A stretch of DNA of 64,000 bases from Flavobacterium psychrophilum (GTDB lineage Bacteria; Bacteroidota; Bacteroidia; Flavobacteriales; Flavobacteriaceae), in the NCBI GenBank assembly GCA_945890865.1, contig CAMDDB010000001.1, positions 124,001 through 188,000 on the forward strand, read 5' to 3'. The notes below the pieces were generated by a model. It ran no database searches, had not been told where the DNA came from, and saw only the letters and a list, made by a program, of their open reading frames with translations. Positions 16,910 through 25,619 of this stretch are shown piece after piece; within the stretch, counting starts at the first letter, position 1, and the number at the start of each line of letters is the position of its first letter. Both the position numbers and the translations under genes were made by a program.

Positions 16910-19528
16910 TTAAAATTGTTGTCCAATAATAAAGTGGGTCTGCCAGCCACTTTTAACGGTGTCACCCGGAATGGCATCAAACCCATGAGCAAAATCAATT
17001 CCTAATAGACCAAAAGCAGGCATAAATACCCGTATTCCAAATCCAGCTGAACGTTGCATTTTAAATGGATTATAGTCTTTAAATTCATTATAAGCTGCTC
17101 CAGCTTCTAAGAAGCTTAAAGCATAAATAGAGGCCGATTGATTAAGCGTGATTGGGTAGCGCAATTCCAAAGAGAATTTATTATAAACCGTTCCTCCGTC
17201 TGTTGAGGACAAGGAATTATTGGGATACCCTCGCAATTGTATAACTTCTCTTCCATCTAGTGCAAAATTTGCTAAACCATCGCCTCCCAGATAAAATCGT
17301 TCAAACGGGACCAATCCTCTGTCGGTATTGTATGCACCCATGTAACCAAATTCGCCTAATGAACGAAGTACTAATTTATCCCAAATTCGGGTATACCAAT
17401 CGGCTTTGAATTTAATTTTATAGTATTCCAACCAATTGTATTTTTTTTGATCAACCTTAGCTGGATCTGCTACAGCATCAGATGGATTGGCAACCGGATA
17501 ACCTTCAGCATTTAGATAAGAACCGGCAGTATAATTACTTCCATCGGGTGCAAAACCATCTGCAGTGGCTCGTTTCTTATACGCTGCTAAGTCGCCTAAA
17601 TTTTTATAGTCTATCCCATTAAGTAATGAATAAGGCAATGTAAATTTTCCTGAAATACTAAATTCTGAGCCTTGTGTTGGATAAATCGGATTGATGGCTT
17701 TACTGTTACGAGATAATCCAATGGTGTAAGCTAAATTTCTTGAAGCGCCATTTCCAAAAGTAAATAATCCTGTGTTGTAATTATTTAAATTATAGTATTG
17801 AAATGATACGGCTTGTGATAACACAAAATAATCATCGGGAACAGTTAAACGTTTTGCAATACCAACCGATAAAGATGAAATAGTAAAACTTTGATTTCGA
17901 GTTACGTCTCTAGAAGCAAAATTATATAAATATTGTTTACTATGGGACAATGAAGTAGAGAAGCTGATGGGTTTTTTACCACCAAACCAGGGTTCAGAAA
18001 AAGACAAACTATAGGTTTGAAAGTAAGTACTTCCTTGTAATCGTAAAGCCATTTTTTGCCCATCTCCCATAGGTAAAGGTTTGTAGGCCGATTTTTTAAA
18101 CATATTTCGTGCAGAGAAATTATTAAAAGATAATCCTAATGTACCAATAAAGCCTCCGCCACCATATCCTCCTTGCAATTCAATTTGGCTGGCACCTTTT
18201 TCCACTACATTATATTCGATATCTACTGTTCCTGATTGTGGATCTACATTTTTAAAATCGGGTTTAATAGCTTCTGGATCAAAAAAGCCCAACTGACCAA
18301 TTTCTCGTATCGAACGAATTAAGTCTTCTTTACTATATTTTTGACCGGGTTTTGTTCTTAACTCTCTGTAAATTACATGATCGTTCGTTCGGTCATTTCC
18401 AACGACTGTTATTTTATTAAAATAGGCGATAGGGCCTTCTGTAATTCTAATTTCAAAATCAATAGTATCATTAACTGTTCTTACTTCAACGGGATTGATG
18501 TTTGAAAACAAGTAGCCATTATTTTGGTATAAATTAGTGATGTCTTCACCGTCTGGTTTTGATTGATCGGCAATTCTTTTTTGTAAAATGGTACCGTTAT
18601 ACACTTCTCCTTTTTTAATTCCTAAAAGCATATTCAGTTGTCGGTCGGTATAAATGGTATTTCCTAAATAACGAATGTCTCCAAAATAATATTTTTGTCC
18701 CTCTTCTAAATTGACTTTAATAGCAATGGTATTATTGGCCTTGTCATACGTCACCGAATCAGACACTATTCGAGCATCCCGAAATCCTTTTTCTTTATAT
18801 TTATCGATTACGGCTGTAAGATCTTCTTTATATTTATCTTTTATATATTTTGACTTTTTTAAGATTCTAATCGGATTGCGCTGTTTGGTGTTTTTAAATG
18901 TTTTTTTCAAAGAAGCATCTGTCATTTTCGAATTGCCTTCAAATACAATGCTTTTTACTTTTACTTTTTCTCCTTTATCAATAAGAATTACCATTTTAAC
19001 ATCGGCAAATGCAGAATCTTGTAAGGTGTTAATTACTACTTTAGAATTATAAAAACCGTCTTTTTTGTATTTATTTTCTAAATAGATTTTGGTAGTTGTT
19101 AATAAATTTTCGTTTACTATCTTTCCTTTTTTAAGATCGGTTTCTTTAATTAATTCTTCTGCTTTCCCTTTTTTTACTCCTTGAATTTTTACATCGCCAA
19201 GTTTTGGTAATTCATTAATATTTAATTCTAAATAAATACTATCTCCCTCAATTTTATTGACATAAAAATTTACATCAGAAAACAAACCTAACTTCCATAA
19301 TTTTTTGATGGCGGTACTAATATCTTCACCAGGAACCATTATAGATTGTCCTTTTTCTAATCCAGTAAAGGTAGTTACTGTTTGAGCATTGTAACTTATT
19401 TTTCCTGCGACATCAATTTTAGCTAGTATATATTCTTTTCCATTTTCAAGTTTCGTTTCTTGAGCAAAAAGGGCGCTGCTATTTAATAAAATAAAAATTG
19501 AAAGTAATTGTATTCCTCTTTTAAACAT
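16910..19528 (-). CDS. bamA: Outer membrane protein assembly factor BamA
   Basis: 872 aa. It has a signal peptide (MFKRGIQLLS... to ALFAQ), a series of POTRA domains (~residues 25-420) and a C-terminal 16-strand barrel of the Omp85 family, ending with the aromatic terminus FIIGQQF. BamA folds and inserts outer-membrane beta-barrels. I choose ATG 19528: a longer frame exists to 19705, but that part overlaps uppS and would push the signal peptide inside. The start overlaps the uppS stop by 8 bp, so the two are coupled. The essential role fits its place with uppS and two Skp-like genes. Confidence 0.95.
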   Translation of the reverse strand: MFKRGIQLLSIFILLNSSALFAQETKLENGKEYILAKIDVAGKISYNAQTVTTFTGLEKGQSIMVPGEDISTAIKKLWKLGLFSDVNFYVNKIEGDSIYLELNINELPKLGDVKIQGVKKGKAEELIKETDLKKGKIVNENLLTTTKIYLENKYKKDGFYNSKVVINTLQDSAFADVKMVILIDKGEKVKVKSIVFEGNSKMTDASLKKTFKNTKQRNPIRILKKSKYIKDKYKEDLTAVIDKYKEKGFRDARIVSDSVTYDKANNTIAIKVNLEEGQKYYFGDIRYLGNTIYTDRQLNMLLGIKKGEVYNGTILQKRIADQSKPDGEDITNLYQNNGYLFSNINPVEVRTVNDTIDFEIRITEGPIAYFNKITVVGNDRTNDHVIYRELRTKPGQKYSKEDLIRSIREIGQLGFFDPEAIKPDFKNVDPQSGTVDIEYNVVEKGASQIELQGGYGGGGFIGTLGLSFNNFSARNMFKKSAYKPLPMGDGQKMALRLQGSTYFQTYSLSFSEPWFGGKKPISFSTSLSHSKQYLYNFASRDVTRNQSFTISSLSVGIAKRLTVPDDYFVLSQAVSFQYYNLNNYNTGLFTFGNGASRNLAYTIGLSRNSKAINPIYPTQGSEFSISGKFTLPYSLLNGIDYKNLGDLAAYKKRATADGFAPDGSNYTAGSYLNAEGYPVANPSDAVADPAKVDQKKYNWLEYYKIKFKADWYTRIWDKLVLRSLGEFGYMGAYNTDRGLVPFERFYLGGDGLANFALDGREVIQLRGYPNNSLSSTDGGTVYNKFSLELRYPITLNQSASIYALSFLEAGAAYNEFKDYNPFKMQRSAGFGIRVFMPAFGLLGIDFAHGFDAIPGDTVKSGWQTHFIIGQQF

Positions 19529-20276
19529 TTTTTTCGGGTATAATTTGTTCGCTTGTTTTTCCAAATCGGCGTTCTCTATTTTGATAACTAATAATTGCTT
19601 CATATAAATGGTCTTCTGAAAAATCGGGCCAAAGCACCTCAGTAAAATAAAACTCGGCGTAAGCAATCTGCCATAATAGAAAATTACTAATTCGATGTTC
19701 GCCACTGGTTCGTATTACCAAATCTACATCGGGTAAATTGTGCGTGTAAAGATGCTGATTAATAATGGATTCGTCAATAGCCTCTTCAGAAATTATATTA
19801 TTTTTAACGTTGTTGCTAATTTTTTTAACAGCATGGACTAACTCTTCTCTTGCCCCATAACTCAGCGCTAAAGTGAGTGTCATTCTAGTATTGTCGGCAG
19901 TTTTTTGAATTACTTCTTGCAATTCTTTTTGAACGCTAGCGGGTAAATTTGTTAAATTACCAATTGCATTTAATTTGATGTTGTTGGTCTGTAAAGTTTT
20001 AATTTCTTTTTTTAACGAGGAGATTAAAAGTTTCATCAAGGTCTCAACTTCAAATTTTGGACGATTCCAATTTTCGGTTGAAAAAGCATATAAGGTAAGA
20101 TATTTTATTCCAAGTTTGGCACAACTTTCAACAGTAACTCGCACCGATTTAGTCCCATTTTCATGACCTATGGTGCGAAGAAACCCTTTTTGTTTTGCCC
20201 AACGACCATTTCCATCCATAATGATGGCTAGATGTTGCGGCAGGGTTGCTGTATTTATTTCTTGCTCTCTTTCCAT
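19521..20276 (-). CDS. uppS: Isoprenyl transferase (undecaprenyl diphosphate synthase)
   Basis: 251 aa. It makes the C55 lipid carrier for peptidoglycan and glycans. Signatures are HLAIIMDGNGRWAKQKG with catalytic Asp21, LTLYAFSTENWNRP, and the C-terminal DLVIRTSGEHRISNFLLWQ followed by AYAEFYFTEVLWPDF. The start ATG 20276 is preferred over 20312, because it lies 4 bp after the DUF6089 stop and the extra upstream residues are not family-like. It is coupled to bamA by an 8-bp overlap. Confidence 0.95.
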   Translation of the reverse strand: MEREQEINTATLPQHLAIIMDGNGRWAKQKGFLRTIGHENGTKSVRVTVESCAKLGIKYLTLYAFSTENWNRPKFEVETLMKLLISSLKKEIKTLQTNNIKLNAIGNLTNLPASVQKELQEVIQKTADNTRMTLTLALSYGAREELVHAVKKISNNVKNNIISEEAIDESIINQHLYTHNLPDVDLVIRTSGEHRISNFLLWQIAYAEFYFTEVLWPDFSEDHLYEAIISYQNRERRFGKTSEQIIPEKNV

Positions 20277-20280
20277 TTTA

Positions 20281-20964
20281 TTATTCTGCACAAAAACACG
20301 GGTTTTGGCCAAAAGTGTAAGTAATCGTCACACCCGAAAACACATACCAATCATTGCTGTTTAAATTACCAAAGCGCCAGTTGGTAAAATTATCATTTTC
20401 TGGATTGCTTCCATCTAAATTATCAGTAAAAGAATATCGCGCTCCTAATTCTGCACCTACAACAAAATTCTCTAAGAAATGGGCTTTTACTCCAACAATC
20501 ATCGGTAAGGCAAATGTACTGCTTTGATAATCTAGATAACTTCGTTTATTTGAAATAAAAATTTCATCATAAATAAAATAATTTACTCCAGTAAAAACAT
20601 AAGGAGTTACCTTCTTTTTACCGTCGTGTAAATCAAATGCCATAAAATTGAATTCTAAACCCATGGAAAATTCCCTGACTTTATTTTCAAATGTATAGCC
20701 TCTTGCTTTTCTACTGGGCACCTCACTTTTGATATCATTAGCAGTAAGATCTCCTTGCATATATGAAAAACGCCAGGCGTGTCTCGGACTTCGATTCCAT
20801 TTGTAAAGTATACCTAAAGCTGGTTTATTTGGATCAATATAGGTCGTAGGGCCGATATCTCCAATATAATTAATTCCGCCTGCAAAAACACCTAATTCAT
20901 GGATTTGGCCATAGGTACTTAAAGCACAGAATAATAAGATAAAATAAGATAAAATATGTTTCAT
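20281..20964 (-). CDS. DUF6089 family outer membrane beta-barrel protein
   Basis: 227 aa with signal peptide MKHILSYFILLFCALSTYG-Q and a small predicted barrel: IHELGVFAGGINYIGDIG, then WRFSYMQGDLTAND, GLEFNFMAFDL and a C-terminal VTITYTFGQNPCFCAE. The family is widespread in Bacteroidota, often just before uppS/bamA, and has no assigned function. I use ATG 20964, since the frame open to 21066 would precede the signal peptide with non-family residues. It is probably the first gene of the envelope operon; a -7 box lies 17 nt upstream. Confidence 0.85.
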   Translation of the reverse strand: MKHILSYFILLFCALSTYGQIHELGVFAGGINYIGDIGPTTYIDPNKPALGILYKWNRSPRHAWRFSYMQGDLTANDIKSEVPSRKARGYTFENKVREFSMGLEFNFMAFDLHDGKKKVTPYVFTGVNYFIYDEIFISNKRSYLDYQSSTFALPMIVGVKAHFLENFVVGAELGARYSFTDNLDGSNPENDNFTNWRFGNLNSNDWYVFSGVTITYTFGQNPCFCAE

Positions 20965-20980
20965 TTTTTCAAATAGTTTG

Positions 20981-20988
20981 CAAATATA
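20981..20988 (-). promoter_or_regulatory. Likely -7 box of the DUF6089-uppS-bamA operon
   Basis: On the minus strand this reads TATATTTG, a perfect TANNTTTG, 17 nt upstream of the DUF6089 start in the 120-bp gap after nadK. No TTG at the right -33 spacing was found. Confidence 0.5.
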
Positions 20989-21084
20989 ACAATATTGACT
21001 ACTTAACCCTATTTTAAAGGTTTTTTTTGTAATCTTTTTGGAGTTATAAAAACGCAAAAAAATCAAAAATGATATGCCTATGCC

Positions 21085-21969
21085 CTAATTTCTTTTATCG
21101 GCTCCCCAAAGTAATTTTTTTCGAATGGTTGATAAAAAGGTTTCTTCTTTAAATTCAATTACCGAGAGTGTAAAAGGAGCTTTTTTTATGAATACAGTGG
21201 TGTCCATTGAAACAGCTGCAATTCGAGAATCTAGGGAGATTAAAAATTGTTCTTCCCGACCCGAAACTTTTAATGTAATTTCTGTATCATCAGTAATTAC
21301 TAAAGGACGGGCATTTAAATTATGGGGTGCCATAGGTGTCACTACAAAACTTGCTACTTCAGGCGTCAAAACTGGCCCGCCACAGCTTAATGAATATCCT
21401 GTGGATCCGGTGGGTGTCGATACAATTAATCCGTCTGCCCAATAGGATGTGAGGTGCTCGTTATTTAACATGGTATCAATGGTAATCATCGAAGTTGTGT
21501 CTTTTCGGGCTACTGAAACTTCATTTAATGCAAAATCTAAATCTTTAAAATTTTCATATTCGGGAACCGTTCTAATACACAATAAACTTCGCTTAGAAAT
21601 GATATAATCTTTTACTAAAACTTTTTGAAGTAAAGCCTCAATATTTTCATATTGAACGGTTGCTAAAAATCCTAATCTTCCGGCATTGATCCCAATAATT
21701 GGAATGTTTTTATCGCGAATAAAAGTGGCTGCTTTTAAGATAGTACCATCGCCACCAATACTAATTAACGCGTCAAAATCGGGATCAAGTTCTGAGGCGT
21801 TCGAAAAACTAGTATAGTTTTGAGATACGATATTTTTTTCTTGAAGTGAAGCTAAAAAAGACCGCTCAAAAACAATCGAAATGCCATTGGTTTCTAAAAA
21901 ATCGACAACTTTACTTACAATTTCGGCCGTATTGTTTTGATAATATTGTCCAAAAACTGCTATTTTCAT
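21085..21969 (-). CDS. nadK: NAD kinase
   Basis: 294 aa. It phosphorylates NAD to NADP. Motifs: ISIGGDGTILKAA (Gly-Gly-Asp-Gly at ~72-75), GINAGRLGFLA, LNEVSVAR, and the TPTGSTGYSLSCGGP loop. The length is normal. It lies 11 bp after the CBS gene on the same strand, so the two are probably cotranscribed. The gap to DUF6089 is longer and carries its own promoter signal. Confidence 0.97.
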   Translation of the reverse strand: MKIAVFGQYYQNNTAEIVSKVVDFLETNGISIVFERSFLASLQEKNIVSQNYTSFSNASELDPDFDALISIGGDGTILKAATFIRDKNIPIIGINAGRLGFLATVQYENIEALLQKVLVKDYIISKRSLLCIRTVPEYENFKDLDFALNEVSVARKDTTSMITIDTMLNNEHLTSYWADGLIVSTPTGSTGYSLSCGGPVLTPEVASFVVTPMAPHNLNARPLVITDDTEITLKVSGREEQFLISLDSRIAAVSMDTTVFIKKAPFTLSVIEFKEETFLSTIRKKLLWGADKRN

Positions 21970-21980
21970 AGGCGATCAAC

Positions 21981-22640
21981 TTATATGTTAAGGTATTTAT
22001 CCAAATAATCTGAACGTTCTTTGAGGCCATTCAAATACGAGTCCTCTTGATGTTCGGAAATAATTTCATAATCATACCTTCTAAAGGTTTGTATGATGTC
22101 ATTCAGCCCACTTTGGCTAATTTTAATGGTAATTTCAACTTTATTTTGGGCAACATTAGAAATAAATAATCCTAAAATTTTAGCTTGATTACTTTCGACT
22201 ATTTGTGCCACTTGACTCATCGAAAAGGTATTCACTTCTTTTTCTACAATTAAAATACCGCCTTCTTCTTTTAAAAAAGGAGTTTCGTGTAAAAAACGAA
22301 TCACATCTTCAAGTTCATAATAACCGATATAGTTATTTTTTTCATCCAAAACAGGAAGCAAATTGGCTTCATTTTTTGCAAAAACTTCTAACACGTCAAG
22401 CCAAATCATATTGAACCGCACAAAAAAGCGTTCAAAATGAAATCGATTTTCATTAAGGAGCGCTGAAGGGTTTAAAAATTCGATACTTTCTTTGCTCACA
22501 CAACCAATATAAACACCATCTTCGGTAACTGGAAAATGAGAGTAAGTAAAATCTTCAAAGAAATCTTGTACTTCTCCAATAGAAGTAGAGTGCCTTAAAG
22601 GTTGTATTTCGGTATTGAGATAACTGTTTAAGCTGTTCAT
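21981..22640 (-). CDS. CBS domain-containing protein
   Basis: 219 aa with two CBS motifs in the N-terminal ~140 residues (QPLRHSTSIGEVQDFFEDF ... HFPVTEDGVYIGCVSKESI; then EANLLPVLDEKNNYIGYYEL) and a C-terminal ACT-like part (~145-210, GGILIVEKEVNTFSMSQVAQI). CBS pairs bind adenine nucleotides and usually act as energy sensors. Its place directly before nadK suggests a link to nucleotide status; this is inference. ATG 22640 is chosen because the 12 extra upstream residues are unlike the family. It is divergent from pdxJ. Confidence 0.88.
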   Translation of the reverse strand: MNSLNSYLNTEIQPLRHSTSIGEVQDFFEDFTYSHFPVTEDGVYIGCVSKESIEFLNPSALLNENRFHFERFFVRFNMIWLDVLEVFAKNEANLLPVLDEKNNYIGYYELEDVIRFLHETPFLKEEGGILIVEKEVNTFSMSQVAQIVESNQAKILGLFISNVAQNKVEITIKISQSGLNDIIQTFRRYDYEIISEHQEDSYLNGLKERSDYLDKYLNI

Positions 22641-22708
22641 GTGACCTGTTATGGAAATGAACCGCAAAATAATCAAAAAATACCATATGATACCTAATTT
22701 ATACTTTG

Positions 22709-22716
22709 TATTTTTG
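22709..22716 (+). promoter_or_regulatory. Likely -7 box of the pdxJ promoter
   Basis: TATTTTTG matches TANNTTTG, 19 nt before the pdxJ start codon, in the divergent gap with the CBS gene. The -33 element is unclear. Confidence 0.4.
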
Positions 22717-22735
22717 CTAAATTAAAATAGGAACC

Positions 22736-23449
22736 ATGACAAAGCTATCTGTAAATATTAATAAAATTGCCACTTTACGAAATTCAAGAGGAGGAAATGT
22801 CCCAGATTTGTTGAAGGTTGCAACCGCCATTCAGCAATTTGGAGCACATGGAATTACTGTACATCCAAGACCAGACGAACGGCACATACGTTATCAAGAT
22901 GCCCGAGATTTAACTAAAGTTGTATTTACCGAATATAATATAGAAGGAAATCCACAACATAATTTTATAGATTTGGTTCTAGAATGCATGCCTACACAAG
23001 TAACGCTTGTACCCGACGCAATTGGCGCATTGACATCTAATGCAGGTTGGGACACAGTAAAGCATCAATCGTATTTAACAGAAGTCATTCAAGAATTTCA
23101 GAGAAAAGGCATTCGAACATCCATTTTTGTAGATGCAGATGAACGCATGATAGAGGGCGCAAAAGCTATTGGAACCGATCGGATAGAATTGTATACCGAA
23201 AGTTATGCCCATGAGTATGGTAAAGGAAATTTTGCCGCAATAGCCCCTTTTGTTACAGCTGCCGAAAAAGCTGCCGAATTGGAATTAGGCCTCAACGCCG
23301 GGCACGATTTGAGTTTGGAAAATATAAAATTTTTTAAAGACAATATTCCTAATTTACTCGAAGTTTCAATTGGACATGCCTTGATTACAGAATCTTTATT
23401 TTTAGGGCTTGACAATTTAGTAAATATGTATTTGCAAAAATTGAAATAA
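22736..23449 (+). CDS. pdxJ: Pyridoxine 5'-phosphate synthase
   Basis: 237 aa TIM-barrel enzyme that condenses 1-deoxyxylulose-5-phosphate with 3-amino-2-oxopropyl phosphate, the last ring-forming step of the DXP-dependent vitamin B6 pathway. Signatures: KIATLRNSRGGNVPDLL, GAHGITVHPRPDERHI, and GLNAGHDLSLENI. The length is standard. Its stop codon is directly followed by the ATG of the next gene (zero-base gap). Confidence 0.96.
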   Translation: MTKLSVNINKIATLRNSRGGNVPDLLKVATAIQQFGAHGITVHPRPDERHIRYQDARDLTKVVFTEYNIEGNPQHNFIDLVLECMPTQVTLVPDAIGALTSNAGWDTVKHQSYLTEVIQEFQRKGIRTSIFVDADERMIEGAKAIGTDRIELYTESYAHEYGKGNFAAIAPFVTAAEKAAELELGLNAGHDLSLENIKFFKDNIPNLLEVSIGHALITESLFLGLDNLVNMYLQKLK

Positions 23450-24223
23450 ATGATTTTAAACTCAAGAATTGAAGGCACTGGGTCACCCATGATTATATTA
23501 CATGGTTTTTTAGGCATGTCAGACAATTGGAAAACGCTAGCAAATCAATTTGCCAATGACGGTTTTCAAGTACATTCTCTAGATTTGCGAAACCATGGCA
23601 AAAGTTTTCATTCGACTACTTTTAACTATGAGGTTATGGTAGAAGACGTTCATAAATATATTGAAGCACATCAATTGAAAGAATGCGTCCTTTTAGGGCA
23701 TTCCATGGGAGGAAAAGTGGCCATGCTTTTTGCAACTACTTACCCCAATATTGTTTCAAAATTAATTGTTGCCGATATCGGTCCCAAGTACTACGCACCG
23801 CACCATCAAACCATTTTGGAGGGATTAAATGCTGTGAATTTTGAATTAAAGCCTAGTAGAAATGATGTAGAACAAATTCTTGCACATGCTATTACCGATT
23901 TTGGAACCCGACAGTTTTTAATGAAAAATTTATTTTGGGAAACCAATGAGCAATTGGCATTTCGCTTTAATTTACCTGTTTTGACAAAAGCAATTGAAGA
24001 AATCGGTGCTGCTTTGCCGTTTGAGAAAACGTTTCAAAAACCAACTCTTTTTTTAAGAGGAGCTAAATCCAACTATATTTTGGAAGACGATTTGGATTTG
24101 ATAGTACATCATTTTCCAAGCGCATCCCTTGAAATTATTGACAATGCAGGACATTGGCTTCATGCTGAAAATCCCTCAGATTTTTATTTAAAAGTGAATT
24201 TTTTTTTAAATCAATACAAATAA
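23450..24223 (+). CDS. Alpha/beta hydrolase (YbfF-like esterase)
   Basis: 257 aa. Oxyanion loop LHGFLGMSDNWKTLA, nucleophile elbow LLGHSMGGKVAML with the catalytic Ser, and the catalytic His in NAGHWLHAENP. The catalytic Asp is probably in the segment LRGAKSNYILEDD. It is most similar in layout to small esterases such as E. coli YbfF. Substrate unknown. It is translated directly after pdxJ and has no link to B6 chemistry that I can see. Confidence 0.9.
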   Translation: MILNSRIEGTGSPMIILHGFLGMSDNWKTLANQFANDGFQVHSLDLRNHGKSFHSTTFNYEVMVEDVHKYIEAHQLKECVLLGHSMGGKVAMLFATTYPNIVSKLIVADIGPKYYAPHHQTILEGLNAVNFELKPSRNDVEQILAHAITDFGTRQFLMKNLFWETNEQLAFRFNLPVLTKAIEEIGAALPFEKTFQKPTLFLRGAKSNYILEDDLDLIVHHFPSASLEIIDNAGHWLHAENPSDFYLKVNFFLNQYK

Positions 24224-24257
24224 ATTATAGGTTTGCGCAATTTTTTAAGTAAAAAAA

Positions 24258-24287
24258 TTGTTAAATTCATATTTTGTCTTAATTTTG
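24258..24287 (+). promoter_or_regulatory. Promoter of the FadL-type porin gene (TTG-N19-TAATTTTG)
   Basis: TTG at 24258-24260 and TAATTTTG at 24280-24287 are separated by exactly 19 nt, the textbook Bacteroidota spacing. The leader to ATG 24336 is about 40 nt. Confidence 0.75.
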
Positions 24288-24335
24288 AACTATTGATTTT
24301 TATAAATTCAGAAAAAACTAACACTAATTTACATT

Positions 24336-25601
24336 ATGAGAAAATTACTTTCTTTAACATTATTGGCTTTAGCTGGCTCAACTGCCTTTGCAGGAGGATA
24401 TCGAGTTAGTATTCAAGGTCAAAAACAATTAGCTATGGGACACACAGGTGTTGCTGTAGTAAATAGCGCAGAAGTTGCGTTTTTTAACCCAGCAGGAATG
24501 GCTTATTTAGATAAAAAATTCAATTTATCTTTTGGAGCAAATGCTTTGTTTGCCAAAACTAAATTTCAAAATTCACAATACAATTGGGAAGCTACAACCG
24601 AAAATATGGGAACACCTTTTAGTTTATATGCTACCTACAAAGTAAACAATTGGTTAACGGCCGGACTAGCTGTATACACGCCTTACGGAAGTTCAGTAGA
24701 ATGGGATCAAGACTGGCAAGGGGCACATTTAGTTAACAATATTGATCTTCAAGCTATTTTTGTTCAACCTTCTGTTTCTATCAGAGTTGGAGAACATTTT
24801 AGTGTTGGTGGTGGACCAATTTTCGCTACGGGATCTGTTAATTTTAATAGAAATGTTGCCATCAATCCTTTATTATCAGTAGGTGGTAGCGGAACGGATG
24901 TAACCTTAGATGCACAAGGAATTACAGCATGGGGATATACCGCAGGATTTATGTTCAATCCTTCTAAACAAGTAAGAATAGGGATGAACTACCGTTCTAA
25001 AATTATCATGGAAGCTAGAAAAGGGGATGCAACTTTTAATGATGTTCCAGATTTTGCTTCAACATCTCCAACGTTACAAAACACAACTTTTAATGCAGAT
25101 TTACCTTTACCTGCTGAGTTAACGGTGGGTATGTCATACAAGCCATCAGACAAATGGTTGTTTGCTTTTGATTACAACAGAGCAATGTGGAGTGTATATG
25201 AAGCACTTACTGTAGATTTTCTTAACCCTGATGGAACAATTAGAAATACTTCTAACAATCCAAGAAATTATAAGAGTTCTAGTACATACCGTTTAGGGTC
25301 ACAATATATTGCGAATGATAAATTTACCTTTAGAGCCGGTTGGTATTTTGACGAAAGTCCTGTTCAAAAAGGTTATTTTGCTCCTGAAACACCAAGAAAC
25401 GATTCAATGGGTTTCACCGGAGGTTTAACTTATAAAGTGAACGATAAATTAGGAATAGATTTCTCATTCTTATATTTACACTTTGACGAGGTGGACAATT
25501 CATACGAACATTATCAAGAAAATGGAAATACATTACCCTTTGGAGGAACATACAAATCAGTTGTATTCTCACCAGGTATAGGTATTACATATGGTTTCTA
25601 A
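24336..25601 (+). CDS. OmpP1/FadL/TodX family outer membrane transporter
   Basis: 421 aa with a signal peptide ending STAFAGG. The mature start GYRVSIQGQKQLAMGHTG, followed by AEVAFFNPAGMAYL with the NPAG motif, is diagnostic of FadL-type hydrophobic-compound channels; the remaining strands end with a barrel terminus SPGIGITYGF. These proteins admit fatty acids or aromatics across the outer membrane by lateral diffusion. It is followed after 18 bp by an SGNH lipoprotein, and the pair is probably an operon that frees and imports acyl compounds (inference). Confidence 0.94.
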   Translation: MRKLLSLTLLALAGSTAFAGGYRVSIQGQKQLAMGHTGVAVVNSAEVAFFNPAGMAYLDKKFNLSFGANALFAKTKFQNSQYNWEATTENMGTPFSLYATYKVNNWLTAGLAVYTPYGSSVEWDQDWQGAHLVNNIDLQAIFVQPSVSIRVGEHFSVGGGPIFATGSVNFNRNVAINPLLSVGGSGTDVTLDAQGITAWGYTAGFMFNPSKQVRIGMNYRSKIIMEARKGDATFNDVPDFASTSPTLQNTTFNADLPLPAELTVGMSYKPSDKWLFAFDYNRAMWSVYEALTVDFLNPDGTIRNTSNNPRNYKSSSTYRLGSQYIANDKFTFRAGWYFDESPVQKGYFAPETPRNDSMGFTGGLTYKVNDKLGIDFSFLYLHFDEVDNSYEHYQENGNTLPFGGTYKSVVFSPGIGITYGF

Positions 25602-25619
25602 TTTTAAATAAAAAATAAT

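Noticed and set aside
19529..19705. Upstream extension of bamA
   Set aside because: It lies inside uppS in another frame and would hide the signal peptide; ATG 19528 fits the overlap and the family.
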